A DNA stretch of 64,000 nucleotides from Arthrobacter zhaoxinii (lineage in GTDB: Bacteria; Actinomycetota; Actinomycetes; Actinomycetales; Micrococcaceae). The notes under the pieces are model-generated. The model searched no databases, was not told the origin of the DNA, and was given only the letters and a program-made list of their open reading frames with translations. The position numbers and the translations under genes were made by a program. Location: assembly GCF_025244925.1 (NCBI RefSeq), contig NZ_CP104275.1, forward strand, positions 2,790,001-2,854,000. The letters run 5' to 3'. Position 1 is the first letter of the stretch, and each line of letters begins with the position of its first letter. Shown here piece after piece: positions 8,486 through 16,791 of the stretch.

Positions 8486-9704
8486 AGTGGGAGCCCACCA
8501 TGCCGTTCGGATCAATGACGTATTTCTTCGCCACACCCGCATCAAACTCGCGGTAGGCCTCCGGCGCCTGGTCCAGGCTGATCGGAGTGGCGCTCACGGC
8601 CTTGGCGATCTGCACCTTGTCATGCAGGATCGCCATCATGAGCTCCCGGTTGTACTTCATCACCGGACACTGCCCGGTGGTGAAGGACAGCGACTTGGCC
8701 CAGCCCGCCCCCAGGTTGATGCTCAGCGACCCCTTCTGTGCAGCCTCATCGACGCCGCCCGGGTCACCGGTGACGTACAGTCCCGGAATGCCCAGCGCTC
8801 CGCCTGCCGCGGTGATGTCCATCAGCGAATTCAGCACCGTGGCCGGTGCTTCGCTGCTTGAACCGGCACCGTGCCCGCGGGCCTCGAACCCCACGGCGTC
8901 CACGCCGCAGTCCACTTCCGGCACACCCAGGATTTGTTCGATCTGGTCCCGCGGGTCCCCCAGCGAAACGTCCACGGTTTCGCAGCCGAAGCTGCGGGCC
9001 TGGGCCAGCCGTTCCTCGTTCAGGTCGCCCACGATCACCGCGGCGGCGCCCAGCAGCTGTGCCGAGACGGCTGCGGCAAGGCCTACCGGACCCGCACCGG
9101 CGATGTAGACGGTGGAGCCCACACCCACGCCGGCGGTGACTGCGCCGTGGTAGCCGGTGGGGAAGATGTCGGAGAGCATGGTGAGGTCAAGGATCTTCTC
9201 CATGGCCTGGTCCTTGTCCGGGAACCGCAGCAGGTTCCAGTCCGCGTACGGCACCAGGGCGTACTCGGCCTGGCCGCCCACCCAGCCGCCCATATCGACG
9301 TATCCGTAGGCACTGCCGGGACGGTCGGGGTTCACGTTCAGGCAGATGCCGGTTTTGCGTTCCTTGCAGTTGCGGCAGCGGCCGCAGGAAATGTTGAACG
9401 GCACCGAAACCAGGTCGCCCACCTTGATGAACTCCACGTCGGATCCGGTTTCCACCACTTCCCCGGTGATCTCATGACCCAGGATCAGGTTGGGCGGCGC
9501 CGTCGTCCTCCCGCGGACCATGTGCTGGTCGGATCCGCAGATGTTGGTGGTGACCACCTTCAGGATGGCGGCGTGCGGGAGCTTGCGTCCGACGTTGGCC
9601 GGGTTCACACCCGGACCGTCCTGCAGTTCAAAGGTCGGGTAATCGATGTCCTGGACTTCAACTACACCCGGTTCAAGATAAGCAATGCCTCGGTTGGAAC
9701 TCAT
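8484..9704 (-). CDS. fdhA: zinc-dependent dehydrogenase, glutathione-independent formaldehyde dehydrogenase type
   Basis: A 406-residue medium-chain Zn alcohol dehydrogenase. The catalytic zinc site is in NICGSDQHM and GHEITGEVVE. The structural zinc cysteines are in SCGRCRNCKERKTGIC, and the NAD-binding site is YIAGAGPVGLAAA. The distinctive insert around NPDRPGSAYGYVDMGGW and the overall length match the NAD-linked glutathione-independent formaldehyde dehydrogenase subfamily (FdhA of Pseudomonas type, about 399 aa) rather than ordinary alcohol dehydrogenases. GAGG lies 6 nt before the ATG. Its likely role is formaldehyde or small-aldehyde detoxification. There is no C1 pathway gene beside it, so the exact substrate is unproven. 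Confidence 0.85.
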   Translation of the reverse strand: MSSNRGIAYLEPGVVEVQDIDYPTFELQDGPGVNPANVGRKLPHAAILKVVTTNICGSDQHMVRGRTTAPPNLILGHEITGEVVETGSDVEFIKVGDLVSVPFNISCGRCRNCKERKTGICLNVNPDRPGSAYGYVDMGGWVGGQAEYALVPYADWNLLRFPDKDQAMEKILDLTMLSDIFPTGYHGAVTAGVGVGSTVYIAGAGPVGLAAAVSAQLLGAAAVIVGDLNEERLAQARSFGCETVDVSLGDPRDQIEQILGVPEVDCGVDAVGFEARGHGAGSSSEAPATVLNSLMDITAAGGALGIPGLYVTGDPGGVDEAAQKGSLSINLGAGWAKSLSFTTGQCPVMKYNRELMMAILHDKVQIAKAVSATPISLDQAPEAYREFDAGVAKKYVIDPNGMVGSH

Positions 9705-9866
9705 TGCGGCCTCACAGTCGTTTCGTCATCGTTGACGTCCCCGCTGGGATGCTTCCTGCGGTGCGCCCTGTGTGAGCGACATTACAGCGGGTGCAGGGGT
9801 GGCGCTACCGGTGGACCCGGCGGATTTCCACCGGCGGGAGCACCGGCCGAAAGCGCCTTAACGCAC

Positions 9867-9900
9867 CCAGGGAGGCATCCTTTGACGGATGCCTCCCTGG
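9867..9900 (-). terminator. strong hairpin downstream of thioredoxin
   Basis: Two perfect 14-bp arms (CCAGGGAGGCATCC / GGATGCCTCCCTGG) around a 6-nt loop lie 17 nt beyond the trxA stop, between trxA and fdhA. There is no long U-tract, but the perfect stem makes termination the most likely role. Confidence 0.85.
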
Positions 9901-9917
9901 CGAAGGAACGGGCGGAG

Positions 9918-10319
9918 CTAGGCCTGCTTGGCCTGGCCGTTGGAGCCTGCGGCTGCCTCGCGCTCCTGAGCGGCAATCTGCTCATGCACGGCCTTCATGT
10001 CCAGGCCCTTGACTGCTTCCACCAGTTCGCTGAACTGGCTGGCGTTGAGGGCGCCGGGCTGGGAAAACACGAGCACCTTTTCCCGGAATGCCATGAGGGT
10101 GGGGATGGAGGTGATGCCGGCGGCAGCTGCCAGACCCTGCTCGGCCTCGGTGTCCACCTTGGCAAAGGTGATGTCGTCGTGCTGCTGCGATACGGAGTCG
10201 TACACGGGTGCAAACTGCTTGCAGGGACCGCACCAGTCCGCCCAGAAGTCCACGAAGACTATGTCATTTTCCTCGATGGTCTCGGGGAACGTTGCTTCGG
10301 TGATGTCGATAGTAGCCAT
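9918..10319 (-). CDS. trxA: thioredoxin
   Basis: A 133-residue cytosolic thioredoxin. The redox motif WCGPCK has its cysteines at residues 30 and 33, and the cis-proline loop is in TSIPTLMAFR. The core (1-108) has standard length. The last 25 residues form an Ala/Glu/Gln-rich charged tail (HEQIAAQEREAAAGSNGQ) not found in classical thioredoxins. The gene stands alone with its own terminator; no thioredoxin reductase is adjacent. Confidence 0.93.
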   Translation of the reverse strand: MATIDITEATFPETIEENDIVFVDFWADWCGPCKQFAPVYDSVSQQHDDITFAKVDTEAEQGLAAAAGITSIPTLMAFREKVLVFSQPGALNASQFSELVEAVKGLDMKAVHEQIAAQEREAAAGSNGQAKQA

Positions 10320-10382
10320 GGTTCAACGCTAACCGGGCCTGCAGGCATTGTCTGTAGCTGTTCGCTGACCGGTGAAGCCCGC

Positions 10383-10820
10383 TCAGGCGCCGGGAAGCTT
10401 CGTGAGCCGGCGGATCACCGGCAATGCGGCTGAGAGCGCGGCCCGTTCCTCGCTGCTGAGCTGTTCCAGCAGCGCTGCCATCAGTGCGGTCCTGCTGCCG
10501 TTGGCTTCCCGGAGCGACTGCTCCCCCTTCGGCGTCAGCGTCACCCGCACACCGCGGGAATCATGGGGGTCCGGGCTGCGCTTCAACAGGCCTGCCCCTT
10601 CAAGACGGATGATCTGCTCCGTGGCGCTGGGGACCTTCACCCCGAGGTTGCGGGCAATCCCGCTCACCCGCATCCCCTCGCCGGCGGCCATCTTCATGAT
10701 GCTGACCTGCGTGGCGCTGAGGTCGGTGTCTGCATCCATGTTGCGGGCAATGTACAGTGCCAGCCGGAGGGATTCGCGGAATTCCTCGGCGAGCTCATCC
10801 AGGGCGGGATCGCTAGTCAT
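10383..10820 (-). CDS. MarR-family transcriptional regulator
   Basis: A 145-residue winged-helix regulator. The helix-turn-helix spans about residues 48-75 (MRVSGIARNLGVKVPSATEQ), followed by the wing with the typical DPHDSRGVRVTLTPKGE segment. The ATG at 10820 overlaps a palindromic operator and is 8 nt from a -10 box with no SD, so translation may be leaderless. A dimerisation helix follows at the C-terminus. It precedes trxA on the same strand with a 63-nt gap, so it may be cotranscribed with it. The ligand is unknown; the operator over its own promoter suggests autorepression. Confidence 0.9.
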   Translation of the reverse strand: MTSDPALDELAEEFRESLRLALYIARNMDADTDLSATQVSIMKMAAGEGMRVSGIARNLGVKVPSATEQIIRLEGAGLLKRSPDPHDSRGVRVTLTPKGEQSLREANGSRTALMAALLEQLSSEERAALSAALPVIRRLTKLPGA

Positions 10821-10822
10821 AT

Positions 10823-10857
10823 TTAGGGAGCCTAATATCTAGGAGTTTTCGGCGCAA
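10823..10857 (-). promoter_or_regulatory. promoter with overlapping palindromic operator of the marR gene
   Basis: On the minus strand TTGCGC (10857-10852) and TAGGCT (10834-10829) are separated by exactly 17 bp, a good sigma-A type pair, with the ATG 8 nt downstream. The inverted repeat TTAGG-GAG-CCTAA (10823-10835) covers the -10 box and the predicted transcription start. This is the expected geometry for an autorepressing MarR regulator. Confidence 0.7.
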
Positions 10858-10874
10858 GGTCCCCGGTACCTGAA

Positions 10875-10907
10875 AAACCCGCCCTCACCAGTGGTGAGGA
10901 CGGGTTT
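10875..10907 (-). terminator. terminator of the tRNA-Tyr transcript
   Basis: Arms AAACCCGCCCTCACC and GGTGAGGACGGGTTT (one wobble pair) enclose a 3-nt loop. In the minus-strand direction the stem ends in a run of U residues. It begins 6 nt after the tRNA 3' end. Confidence 0.9.
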
Positions 10908-10912
10908 GTCGG

Positions 10913-10994
10913 TGGCAGATACTGGATTCGAACCAGTGAAGGCGTTGCCAGCTGATTTACAGTCAGCCCCCTTTGGCCGCTCGGGTAATCTGCC
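10913..10994 (-). tRNA. tRNA-Tyr (anticodon GTA)
   Basis: On the minus strand the 82-nt sequence starts GGCAGAT and ends ATCTGCCA, giving a perfect 7-bp acceptor stem with discriminator A. The anticodon arm is GCTGA-CTGTAAA-TCAGC (anticodon GTA), the T arm is ACTGG-TTCGAAT-CCAGT, and there is a long variable arm as in bacterial class II tRNA-Tyr. CCA is not encoded. A terminator follows directly. Confidence 0.96.
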
Positions 10995-11144
10995 GAGCGT
11001 CTTCAAGCGAAGACGTTGTCCGCAGCGGCTGCGGACAAGACAACTTTACCGAAGATTTTCCAAAGTTACGAATCGGGCCTCAAATGCTTTCCGCAAGGAG
11101 TCCCGGGGCCCCCTTCGACTGTCTTTTTAGAGGCCCTTCCGCGG

Positions 11145-11477
11145 CTACAGTCCCCGTGCTATCCGGCCCTCGAGCTGCGCATAGAACCGGTCCGCCTGCG
11201 CCTGGGTCACCGAGCCCCAGGCCACGGCGTTTCCCAGATCAGCGCGGATTCCGGCGAGCCGTTCCCGGGTCCCCTGTTCGACGTCGGCGACTGAAGACCC
11301 GCAGTCCACCAGGGATGAGACAGGACAAATGGCTGCCCGTGCCGGCGGAGCGCCGATGACTCCGAGTCCGGCGGCCGAAGCTGCAGCGAGGAACGAACCG
11401 GCCGCGGCAGTACGGAGACGGACGGCGGCGGGACGGCGGACAGACGGACGCGATGCGGCGCCGGGATAGTTTTCCAC
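11145..11477 (-). CDS. small secreted protein of unknown function
   Basis: A 110-residue protein with a twin-arginine-containing basic N-terminus (RRPAAVRLR), a hydrophobic Ala/Gly segment and a likely signal peptidase site after PPARA (about residue 48). The mature part is about 60 residues with two cysteines (AICPVSSLVDCG) and an amphipathic helix (VTQAQADRFYAQLEGRI). The start is a GTG with AAAGG 7 nt upstream. No family is recognised. The mature sequence resembles short exported helical proteins of actinobacteria, and the gene is monocistronic. Confidence 0.65.
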   Translation of the reverse strand: MENYPGAASRPSVRRPAAVRLRTAAAGSFLAAASAAGLGVIGAPPARAAICPVSSLVDCGSSVADVEQGTRERLAGIRADLGNAVAWGSVTQAQADRFYAQLEGRIARGL

Positions 11478-11611
11478 CCCCTCACCTTTCCCCGCATCGA
11501 TGTGACAATGCCGGGTGTTGGCTGGGCGGGTCCTGTGAGCAGGGCGCCATCGGTGCCCGGACCTACTACGCTAAGTAGCAGGAAAAGTCACCAACTTAGA
11601 GGAGTCCCGAA

Positions 11612-12103
11612 ATGGCCAGCGAGTCCACGTTCGACGTCGTCAGCAAGATCGATAAGCAGGAAGTGGCCAATGCGCTGAACCAGGCGCAGAAGGAAATCGT
11701 CCAGCGCTACGACTTCAAGGGCGTAGGAGCCGAGGTGGACTTCAGCGGCGAGAAGATCCTGATGAAGGCCAACTCCGAGGACCGGGTGAAGGCGGTCCTG
11801 GACGTCCTGCAGTCCAAGCTGGTCAAGCGCGGCATCTCCCTGAAGTCCCTGGATGCCGGCGAGCCGTTCGCCTCCGGCAAGGAATACCGGATTGAGGCCT
11901 CCATGAAGGAGGGCATTGCCCAGGACCAGGCGAAGAAGATCAACAAGCTGATCCGCGACGAAGGCCCCAAGGGCGTCAAGTCCCAGATCCAGGGCGACGA
12001 GCTCCGGGTCAGCTCCAAGTCCCGCGACGACCTGCAGGCCACCATGGCGCTGCTCAAGGGTGCGGACCTCGAAGTGGATCTGCAGTTCATCAACTTCCGC
12101 TAG
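11612..12103 (+). CDS. yajQ: YajQ-family cyclic-di-GMP-binding / nucleotide-binding protein
   Basis: A 163-residue protein matching YajQ along its full length. It starts [21 protein letters not shown], contains [13 protein letters not shown] and ends in VDLQFINFR, the near-invariant family terminus. Two ferredoxin-like domains are expected. Characterised homologues bind nucleotides, including cyclic di-GMP, and may modulate transcription factors; the role here is not shown. AGAGGAG precedes the ATG and a strong terminator follows, so it is a single-gene unit. Confidence 0.95.
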   Translation: MASESTFDVVSKIDKQEVANALNQAQKEIVQRYDFKGVGAEVDFSGEKILMKANSEDRVKAVLDVLQSKLVKRGISLKSLDAGEPFASGKEYRIEASMKEGIAQDQAKKINKLIRDEGPKGVKSQIQGDELRVSSKSRDDLQATMALLKGADLEVDLQFINFR

Positions 12104-12127
12104 AACGCACGCACAGCACACACGACG

Positions 12128-12160
12128 ACGGCGCCTCCCCCTTGGCGGGGACGGCGCCGT
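12128..12160 (+). terminator. terminator downstream of yajQ
   Basis: A hairpin with arms ACGGCGCC(t)CCCC and GGGG(ac)GGCGCCGT, followed by TTGCCGTT, lies 25 nt beyond the yajQ stop and between two convergent genes, so it may serve both. Confidence 0.8.
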
Positions 12161-12193
12161 TTGCCGTTCATCAGCAGTACGCCGGGCCGCTGC

Positions 12194-12874
12194 CTAGAGC
12201 GCGACGTCGTCGGCGGCCGGGCCGTCGTCGCCGTGGTCCTCGAGGTCCCCGCCGCCCACCGCTTCGCCCATCCAGGTGAGCAGCTGCCAGGGGCCGAGGC
12301 CGCCGCCGCCGGGCAGATCTTCCGCTTCCAGCACGGCAACGCCGGTGTTGCTGAGCGCGTTCGCCACAATGAAGTCCGGCCCCACGTTCCCGGCACGCGC
12401 GGTGGCCCAGGCCCGGATGATCGCCCCGTGGCTGAAGATGGCCGGGGATTTCAGTCCCGCGGCAGCCAGTTCCTCGACGACGGCGTCAAAGCGGCCCAGC
12501 GTCTCGGCACCGTCCGGTCCGCCGGGCATCCGGACGGCGGTGTCGCCGGAAACCCAGCTGTAGACCGTCTTCAGGTAGGTAATGATCGAGTCACGGTCAT
12601 TACGCATCTCCAGCTCGCCGGCGGAGACTTCCCGCAGCCCGTCGCGGATCCCGACCGGGAGCCCCAGTGCGGCAGCCAGGGGTGCGGCTGTGAGCTGGGT
12701 GCGGACCAGGTTGGAGGCAAAGATTCCGTCGATCGGTTCATGTCCGAGCGCCTCGGGCAGCGACGCCGCCTGTTCCCTTCCCAGCTCCGTCAGTCCCGGG
12801 CCGGGAACGGCGGTGTCGAGGAAGTGCTCCACGTTGGAGGGAGTCTGGCCGTGGCGGACGAGTATCAGGCGCAT
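12194..12874 (-). CDS. histidine phosphatase family protein
   Basis: A 226-residue member of the phosphoglycerate mutase-like superfamily. The catalytic RHG is at residues 7-9 and a second conserved His lies in SHGAIIRAW. TELGREQAASL is typical of small bacterial phosphatases. The C-terminal 20 residues are acidic. A TAGGCT box lies exactly 6 nt before the ATG, suggesting a leaderless mRNA. The substrate is unknown; the family is broad, including broad-specificity phosphatases and cobalamin-pathway members, and context gives no hint. Confidence 0.88.
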   Translation of the reverse strand: MRLILVRHGQTPSNVEHFLDTAVPGPGLTELGREQAASLPEALGHEPIDGIFASNLVRTQLTAAPLAAALGLPVGIRDGLREVSAGELEMRNDRDSIITYLKTVYSWVSGDTAVRMPGGPDGAETLGRFDAVVEELAAAGLKSPAIFSHGAIIRAWATARAGNVGPDFIVANALSNTGVAVLEAEDLPGGGGLGPWQLLTWMGEAVGGGDLEDHGDDGPAADDVAL

Positions 12875-12880
12875 GCTCGA

Positions 12881-12886
12881 AGCCTA
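12881..12886 (-). promoter_or_regulatory. -10 box TAGGCT, 6 nt before the phosphatase start
   Basis: On the minus strand TAGGCT is followed by TCGAGC and the ATG at 12874, a leaderless arrangement. No SD is present. It lies just past the 3' end of htpX, whose stop is at 12917. Confidence 0.5.
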
Positions 12887-12916
12887 CTTTGTCACCGGGA
12901 GCAGGTCAGGTGCCGG

Positions 12917-13789
12917 TCAGGCGCCCAGGGTCCGGCCGGCCATGCGCTCCAGGCGCTGGATGCGGTCGGCCATGGGCGGGTGGGTGGCCAGGAGGCCGCG
13001 TGCCCCGGCGCGGAACGGGTTCGCGATCATCAGGTGGGACGTGTTGGCCAGCTTCTGGTCATTGGCCGGCAGCGGGGCGCGCTGGGTGCCGCTCTCCAGC
13101 TTGCGCAGCGCAGACGCGAGCGCCAGCGGATCGTTAGTGAGCTTCGCCCCGTCTTCGTCGGCGTCGTACTCGCGGGTCCGGCCGATTGCCATCTGGATCA
13201 GCGAGGCAGCCAGAGGCGCCAGGATGGCCATGGCAATCATCGCCAGCGGGTTGGCGTTGCGCCGGTCCCCGCCGCCGAAGAAGAGCAGGAACTGTCCCAG
13301 CGAGGTAATGACGCCGGCAATGGCGGCTGCCACCGAGGAGGTGAGAATATCGCGGTTGTAGACGTGCATAAGCTCGTGGCCGAGCACGCCGCGCAGTTCA
13401 CGCTCGTTCAGCAGGGCCAGGATGCCCTGGGTGCAGCACACGGCAGCGTGCTGCGGGTTGCGGCCCGTCGCGAAGGCGTTCGGTGCCATGGTGGGCGAAA
13501 TGTAGAGCCGCGGCATGGGCTCACCGGCCTGCAGGGAAAGCTCCCGGACAATGCGGTACATTTCCGGAGCCTGCGCCTCGGTGACGGGCACCGCACGCAT
13601 GGCCCGAATGGCCAGCTTGTCGCTGTTCCAGTAGCTGTAGGCAGTAGTGGCAAGGCCGATCAGGAGGAAGACCCAGATAAACGCCGGGCTTCCGGTTCCG
13701 CTTGAAAGCAGGGCCCCGATTCCGAGCAGCACGGCGAAAAGCACGCCGAACAGGGCTGCTGTCTTGAGGCCGTTGAAGTGTCGGTGCAC
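12917..13789 (-). CDS. htpX: membrane zinc metalloprotease HtpX
   Basis: A 290-residue M48-family protease that degrades damaged membrane proteins. Two N-terminal membrane helices (about 10-30 and 35-53) are followed by the zinc motif HELMH (His138, Glu139, His142), two further helices (about 150-200) and the third ligand region in [13 protein letters not shown]. Length and topology are normal. GTG is the start with AAAGGA upstream. It lies upstream of the phosphatase gene on the same strand. No heat-shock element could be read in its 117-bp upstream gap. Confidence 0.95.
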   Translation of the reverse strand: MHRHFNGLKTAALFGVLFAVLLGIGALLSSGTGSPAFIWVFLLIGLATTAYSYWNSDKLAIRAMRAVPVTEAQAPEMYRIVRELSLQAGEPMPRLYISPTMAPNAFATGRNPQHAAVCCTQGILALLNERELRGVLGHELMHVYNRDILTSSVAAAIAGVITSLGQFLLFFGGGDRRNANPLAMIAMAILAPLAASLIQMAIGRTREYDADEDGAKLTNDPLALASALRKLESGTQRAPLPANDQKLANTSHLMIANPFRAGARGLLATHPPMADRIQRLERMAGRTLGA

Positions 13790-13906
13790 GGGTACAGAGT
13801 CCTTTCAGGCAGGCCGTTTCAGGCCTGCAACGTCCGTTGGATACGTATACTTCAACGTTTAACCGGGCGTGACTGTTCCTGCTCCTGCTCCTGTATCAGC
13901 GAGGTC

Positions 13907-15178
13907 TCAGGGCTCCGGATGCAGCGCGTCGTAGCGCGCAAACCGGGGCTGGGTCCGTGCCAGCACCGCCACCAGGGCCAGGCAGATCAGTCCCCCGAGC
14001 ACTGCCGCCCACCCCTCTCCCACCAGGGAGGCATCCACGCCCGCCACCAGGTCCCCCAGCCGCGGGCCGCCCGCCACCACGACCACGAAGACGCCCTGCA
14101 GCCTGCCGCGCATGGCATCCGGGGTGGCGGACTGCAGGATGGTGGACCGGAAGACGCCGCTGATGGAGTCGGCAATCCCGGCGCAGGCCATCGCGAGCGC
14201 CGCCGGGATCAGCCACCGTGACGGGACCGCGCCGTCGTTGGATCCGGCCAGGACCACCACGACGCCGAAGGCCGTCACCGACAGCCCCCAGGCGGCAACG
14301 GACCAGAGCACGGCCAGGCCCTGCCGGCGCACCAGTCCGAGCGGCCCGGAAAACAGCCCGGCGAGGAAGGCGCCCACGGCGGTGGCTGCCAGCAGCACAC
14401 CCACCGTGGTCGCGCCGCCGCCGAGCATCAGTGCACCGATGGCCGGGAGCAGCGCACGCGGCTGGGCGAAGACCATGGCGCACAGGTCCACCACGAAGGT
14501 CATGCGGATATTGGGCCGGGTGCCCAGGAACCGGAATCCCTCCAGCACGGAACCCAGCCCGGCCTTCTGCACCTTGCCCACCGGCGGCATGGGTGCCAGC
14601 CGGTACAGCGCCCACATGGCGGCAGTGAAGGTGACGACGTCGATGGTGTAGGTCCAGCCGTAGCCCACCCGGGCCACCAGCACTCCTGCCAGCAGCGGCC
14701 CCGCTGTCATGGCCACGCCGAAGGTCATCATGCTCAGCGCATTGGCGGCAGGCAGCAGCTCGGCGCGGACCAGGCGGGGAATGATGGCGCTGCGCGCCGG
14801 GTGGTTCAGACCGCCCGCGCCGGCGTTGACGGCCACGAGGAAATACAGCAGCCAGACATTGCCCACCCCGGCCCAGGCCTGGGCCGCGATGCCGATGGTG
14901 CTGAGCCAGAGCAGTCCCGATGAGAACAGCGCCACCTTGCGCCTGTCGTACGCGTCCACCACGGATCCGCCGTACAGTCCGGCCAGCACCAGCGGCACCA
15001 GGCCCACCAGGCCCAGCAGGCCGACGTTGAAACTCGACTTCGTCAGTTCGTAGACTTCCAGGCTGACCGCCACGAGGGTGAGCTGCGTGCCAATGGCGGA
15101 GAGCGCGGTGCCGGTCCAGAGCCGGCGGAATTCGGGGCTTTCACGCAGGGGTGTGAGGTCAGCGAGCAGTCGGGGCAC
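13907..15178 (-). CDS. MFS transporter (drug exporter-like)
   Basis: A 423-residue membrane protein with about 12 hydrophobic helices. YGGSVVDAYDRRKVAL is the MFS cytoplasmic loop 2-3 motif, and the layout matches the MFS_3/enterobactin exporter-like group (ESPEFRRLWTGTALSAIGTQL at the N-terminus). It is a probable proton-driven efflux pump; substrate unknown. The start is GTG with TAGACT 6 nt upstream and no SD. The gene is divergent from the MBL hydrolase. Confidence 0.88.
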   Translation of the reverse strand: MPRLLADLTPLRESPEFRRLWTGTALSAIGTQLTLVAVSLEVYELTKSSFNVGLLGLVGLVPLVLAGLYGGSVVDAYDRRKVALFSSGLLWLSTIGIAAQAWAGVGNVWLLYFLVAVNAGAGGLNHPARSAIIPRLVRAELLPAANALSMMTFGVAMTAGPLLAGVLVARVGYGWTYTIDVVTFTAAMWALYRLAPMPPVGKVQKAGLGSVLEGFRFLGTRPNIRMTFVVDLCAMVFAQPRALLPAIGALMLGGGATTVGVLLAATAVGAFLAGLFSGPLGLVRRQGLAVLWSVAAWGLSVTAFGVVVVLAGSNDGAVPSRWLIPAALAMACAGIADSISGVFRSTILQSATPDAMRGRLQGVFVVVVAGGPRLGDLVAGVDASLVGEGWAAVLGGLICLALVAVLARTQPRFARYDALHPEP

Positions 15179-15184
15179 CAGAGC

Positions 15185-15190
15185 AGTCTA
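15185..15190 (-). promoter_or_regulatory. -10 box TAGACT, 6 nt before the MFS gene start
   Basis: On the minus strand TAGACT is followed by GCTCTG and the GTG at 15178, a leaderless arrangement in the short divergent gap before the MBL hydrolase. Confidence 0.5.
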
Positions 15191-15298
15191 GGGTCCCGCC
15201 GGCCCGGATCCGGGCCGCCACACGCGCACGGCAATAGAAAGCATGCTTAGGATGGGACGACACCGATGTCCCCGCATCCCACCGAAGGAGCAGCCGCC

Positions 15299-16042
15299 GT
15301 GTTTACCCGCAACGTTGCCGATGGAATCCACCGCCTTGAACACGCCCATGTGAACGTCTATCTGGTTGAGGACGACGACGGCGTGGCAGTGGTCGACGCC
15401 GGCCTGCCGGGGATGTGGCCGCACCTGACCGGTGCACTCGACGAGCTGGGCTACGGTCCGGGGGACATCCGGGCCCTGGTGCTGACGCACGCGCACTTCG
15501 ACCATGTGGGCACCGCCGCCCGGCTCCGGCAGGAGTACCGCACGCCCATCCTGGTGCACGATGCCGACCGGTACATCGCCGCGCACCCCTACCGCTACCG
15601 GCACGAGACGAACCGGTTCCTGTATCCGGTCCGCTACCCCAAGGCAGTCCCCGTCCTGGGCGCTATGACCCTCGCCGGGGCGCTGAATGTGCGCGGCGTG
15701 ACCGACGTGCACAGCCTCACCGCGGATTCGGGTGATGCCCTGCCGGGCAGGCCGCGGATCCTGTACACACCCGGGCATACCGCCGGATCCGTGGCCCTGC
15801 ATTTCCCGGACCGCGGCGCACTCATCAGCGGTGATTCGTTGGTGACCCTCGACCCCTACACCGGAGCCAAGGGGCCGCAGATTGTCTCCGGCGCGGCGAC
15901 GGCGGACAGTGCTCTGGCGCTCGAGTCGCTGGCACTGCTGGCCGAGGCTGATGCACCGTTGCTGCTCACCGGCCACGGGGAGCCGTGGCGGGACGGTTCG
16001 GCGGCGGCCGTGGAGCAGGCCCTGGCCCGCGGGGCGTCCTAG
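15299..16042 (+). CDS. MBL-fold metallo-hydrolase
   Basis: A 247-residue metallo-beta-lactamase-fold enzyme. The metal motif THAHFDHVG gives His64, His66, Asp68 and His69; further ligands lie in TPGHTAGS, GDSLV and LTGHGEP. The GTG at 15299 is 8 nt after GAAGGAG and is preferred over an in-frame ATG 33 nt upstream that lacks a ribosome site. The group contains glyoxalase-II-like and lactonase-like hydrolases, and the reaction is not assignable. The gene ends in a CTAG shared with the stop of the convergent hydrolase gene. Confidence 0.88.
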   Translation: MFTRNVADGIHRLEHAHVNVYLVEDDDGVAVVDAGLPGMWPHLTGALDELGYGPGDIRALVLTHAHFDHVGTAARLRQEYRTPILVHDADRYIAAHPYRYRHETNRFLYPVRYPKAVPVLGAMTLAGALNVRGVTDVHSLTADSGDALPGRPRILYTPGHTAGSVALHFPDRGALISGDSLVTLDPYTGAKGPQIVSGAATADSALALESLALLAEADAPLLLTGHGEPWRDGSAAAVEQALARGAS

Positions 16043-16791
16043 GCCTGGCCGCCGTCCCGTGATCCGGCGTCGTCCAGTTCCTGTTCCAGCACGTCGAGCA
16101 GCCGGGAATCACCGATGGGCCGGAAGTGTCCCATGGTCTGCAGCTGGATGTTCCGCGCGCCGGCCAGGTGGCTGCCCGTCGGGATATGCGGGTCGAAGCT
16201 GCTGTAGACAGAGGTGATCCGGGCGTTTACGTCCTCGTTGCGCAGGAGCCGCTGCAGGAACGGGTTCCGGGGCGAGAAGGCGCGGATCGACGCGAGCGGA
16301 AACAGGTTGGCGTAGACGGAGCCGGAGAAAGGCGTGTTGACGGCGATCATCCGGTCCACCCGCGGCCCGCCGTCCGGCAGGGTCATCAGGTGCTTGCCGA
16401 TCAGTCCGCCCTTGCTGTGGGCCAGCACCAGGACGTTCTGCAGGTTCTGTTCCGCCAGGTAGCGTTCCACCAGCACCGCCATGTCCTCGATGGTGCCGCG
16501 GTTGTAGCCCAGCGGGGCAACGGTGTGTACCGGATGACCGCGCTCGTAAAGATAGTCGGCCACCGGGCGCAGGAACTGCCAGTTCTCGAAGACGCCGGGG
16601 ATCAGCACCACCGGAGCCCGCACCGTACCCTCCGGATGCAGATACGCTGCCGGGTCCCGGCGCAGGACGAAGCCGTGCACCTGCCAGTACGCCACGTAGA
16701 GATAGTCCGAGGCCCAGCCCCGTGCCTGGCGCGCCCAGCGGAAAATCCGTCCCTGCCGGCGCGGCCGGACACCGGGACGTGGAGACGTCAC
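16039..16791 (-). CDS. alpha/beta-hydrolase, lipase/esterase-like
   Basis: A 250-residue alpha/beta hydrolase. The oxyanion-hole region is APVVLIPGVFENW and the nucleophile Ser126 is in LAHSKGGL; the likely acid and base lie near DPHIP and MGHFRP. This motif set is close to triacylglycerol lipase / PGAP1-like hydrolases. The start is the GTG of a GTGA overlap with the upstream hydrolase gene, so the two are translationally coupled. A longer upstream frame is only the shadow of that gene. No signal peptide is seen. Confidence 0.85.
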   Translation of the reverse strand: MTSPRPGVRPRRQGRIFRWARQARGWASDYLYVAYWQVHGFVLRRDPAAYLHPEGTVRAPVVLIPGVFENWQFLRPVADYLYERGHPVHTVAPLGYNRGTIEDMAVLVERYLAEQNLQNVLVLAHSKGGLIGKHLMTLPDGGPRVDRMIAVNTPFSGSVYANLFPLASIRAFSPRNPFLQRLLRNEDVNARITSVYSSFDPHIPTGSHLAGARNIQLQTMGHFRPIGDSRLLDVLEQELDDAGSRDGGQA

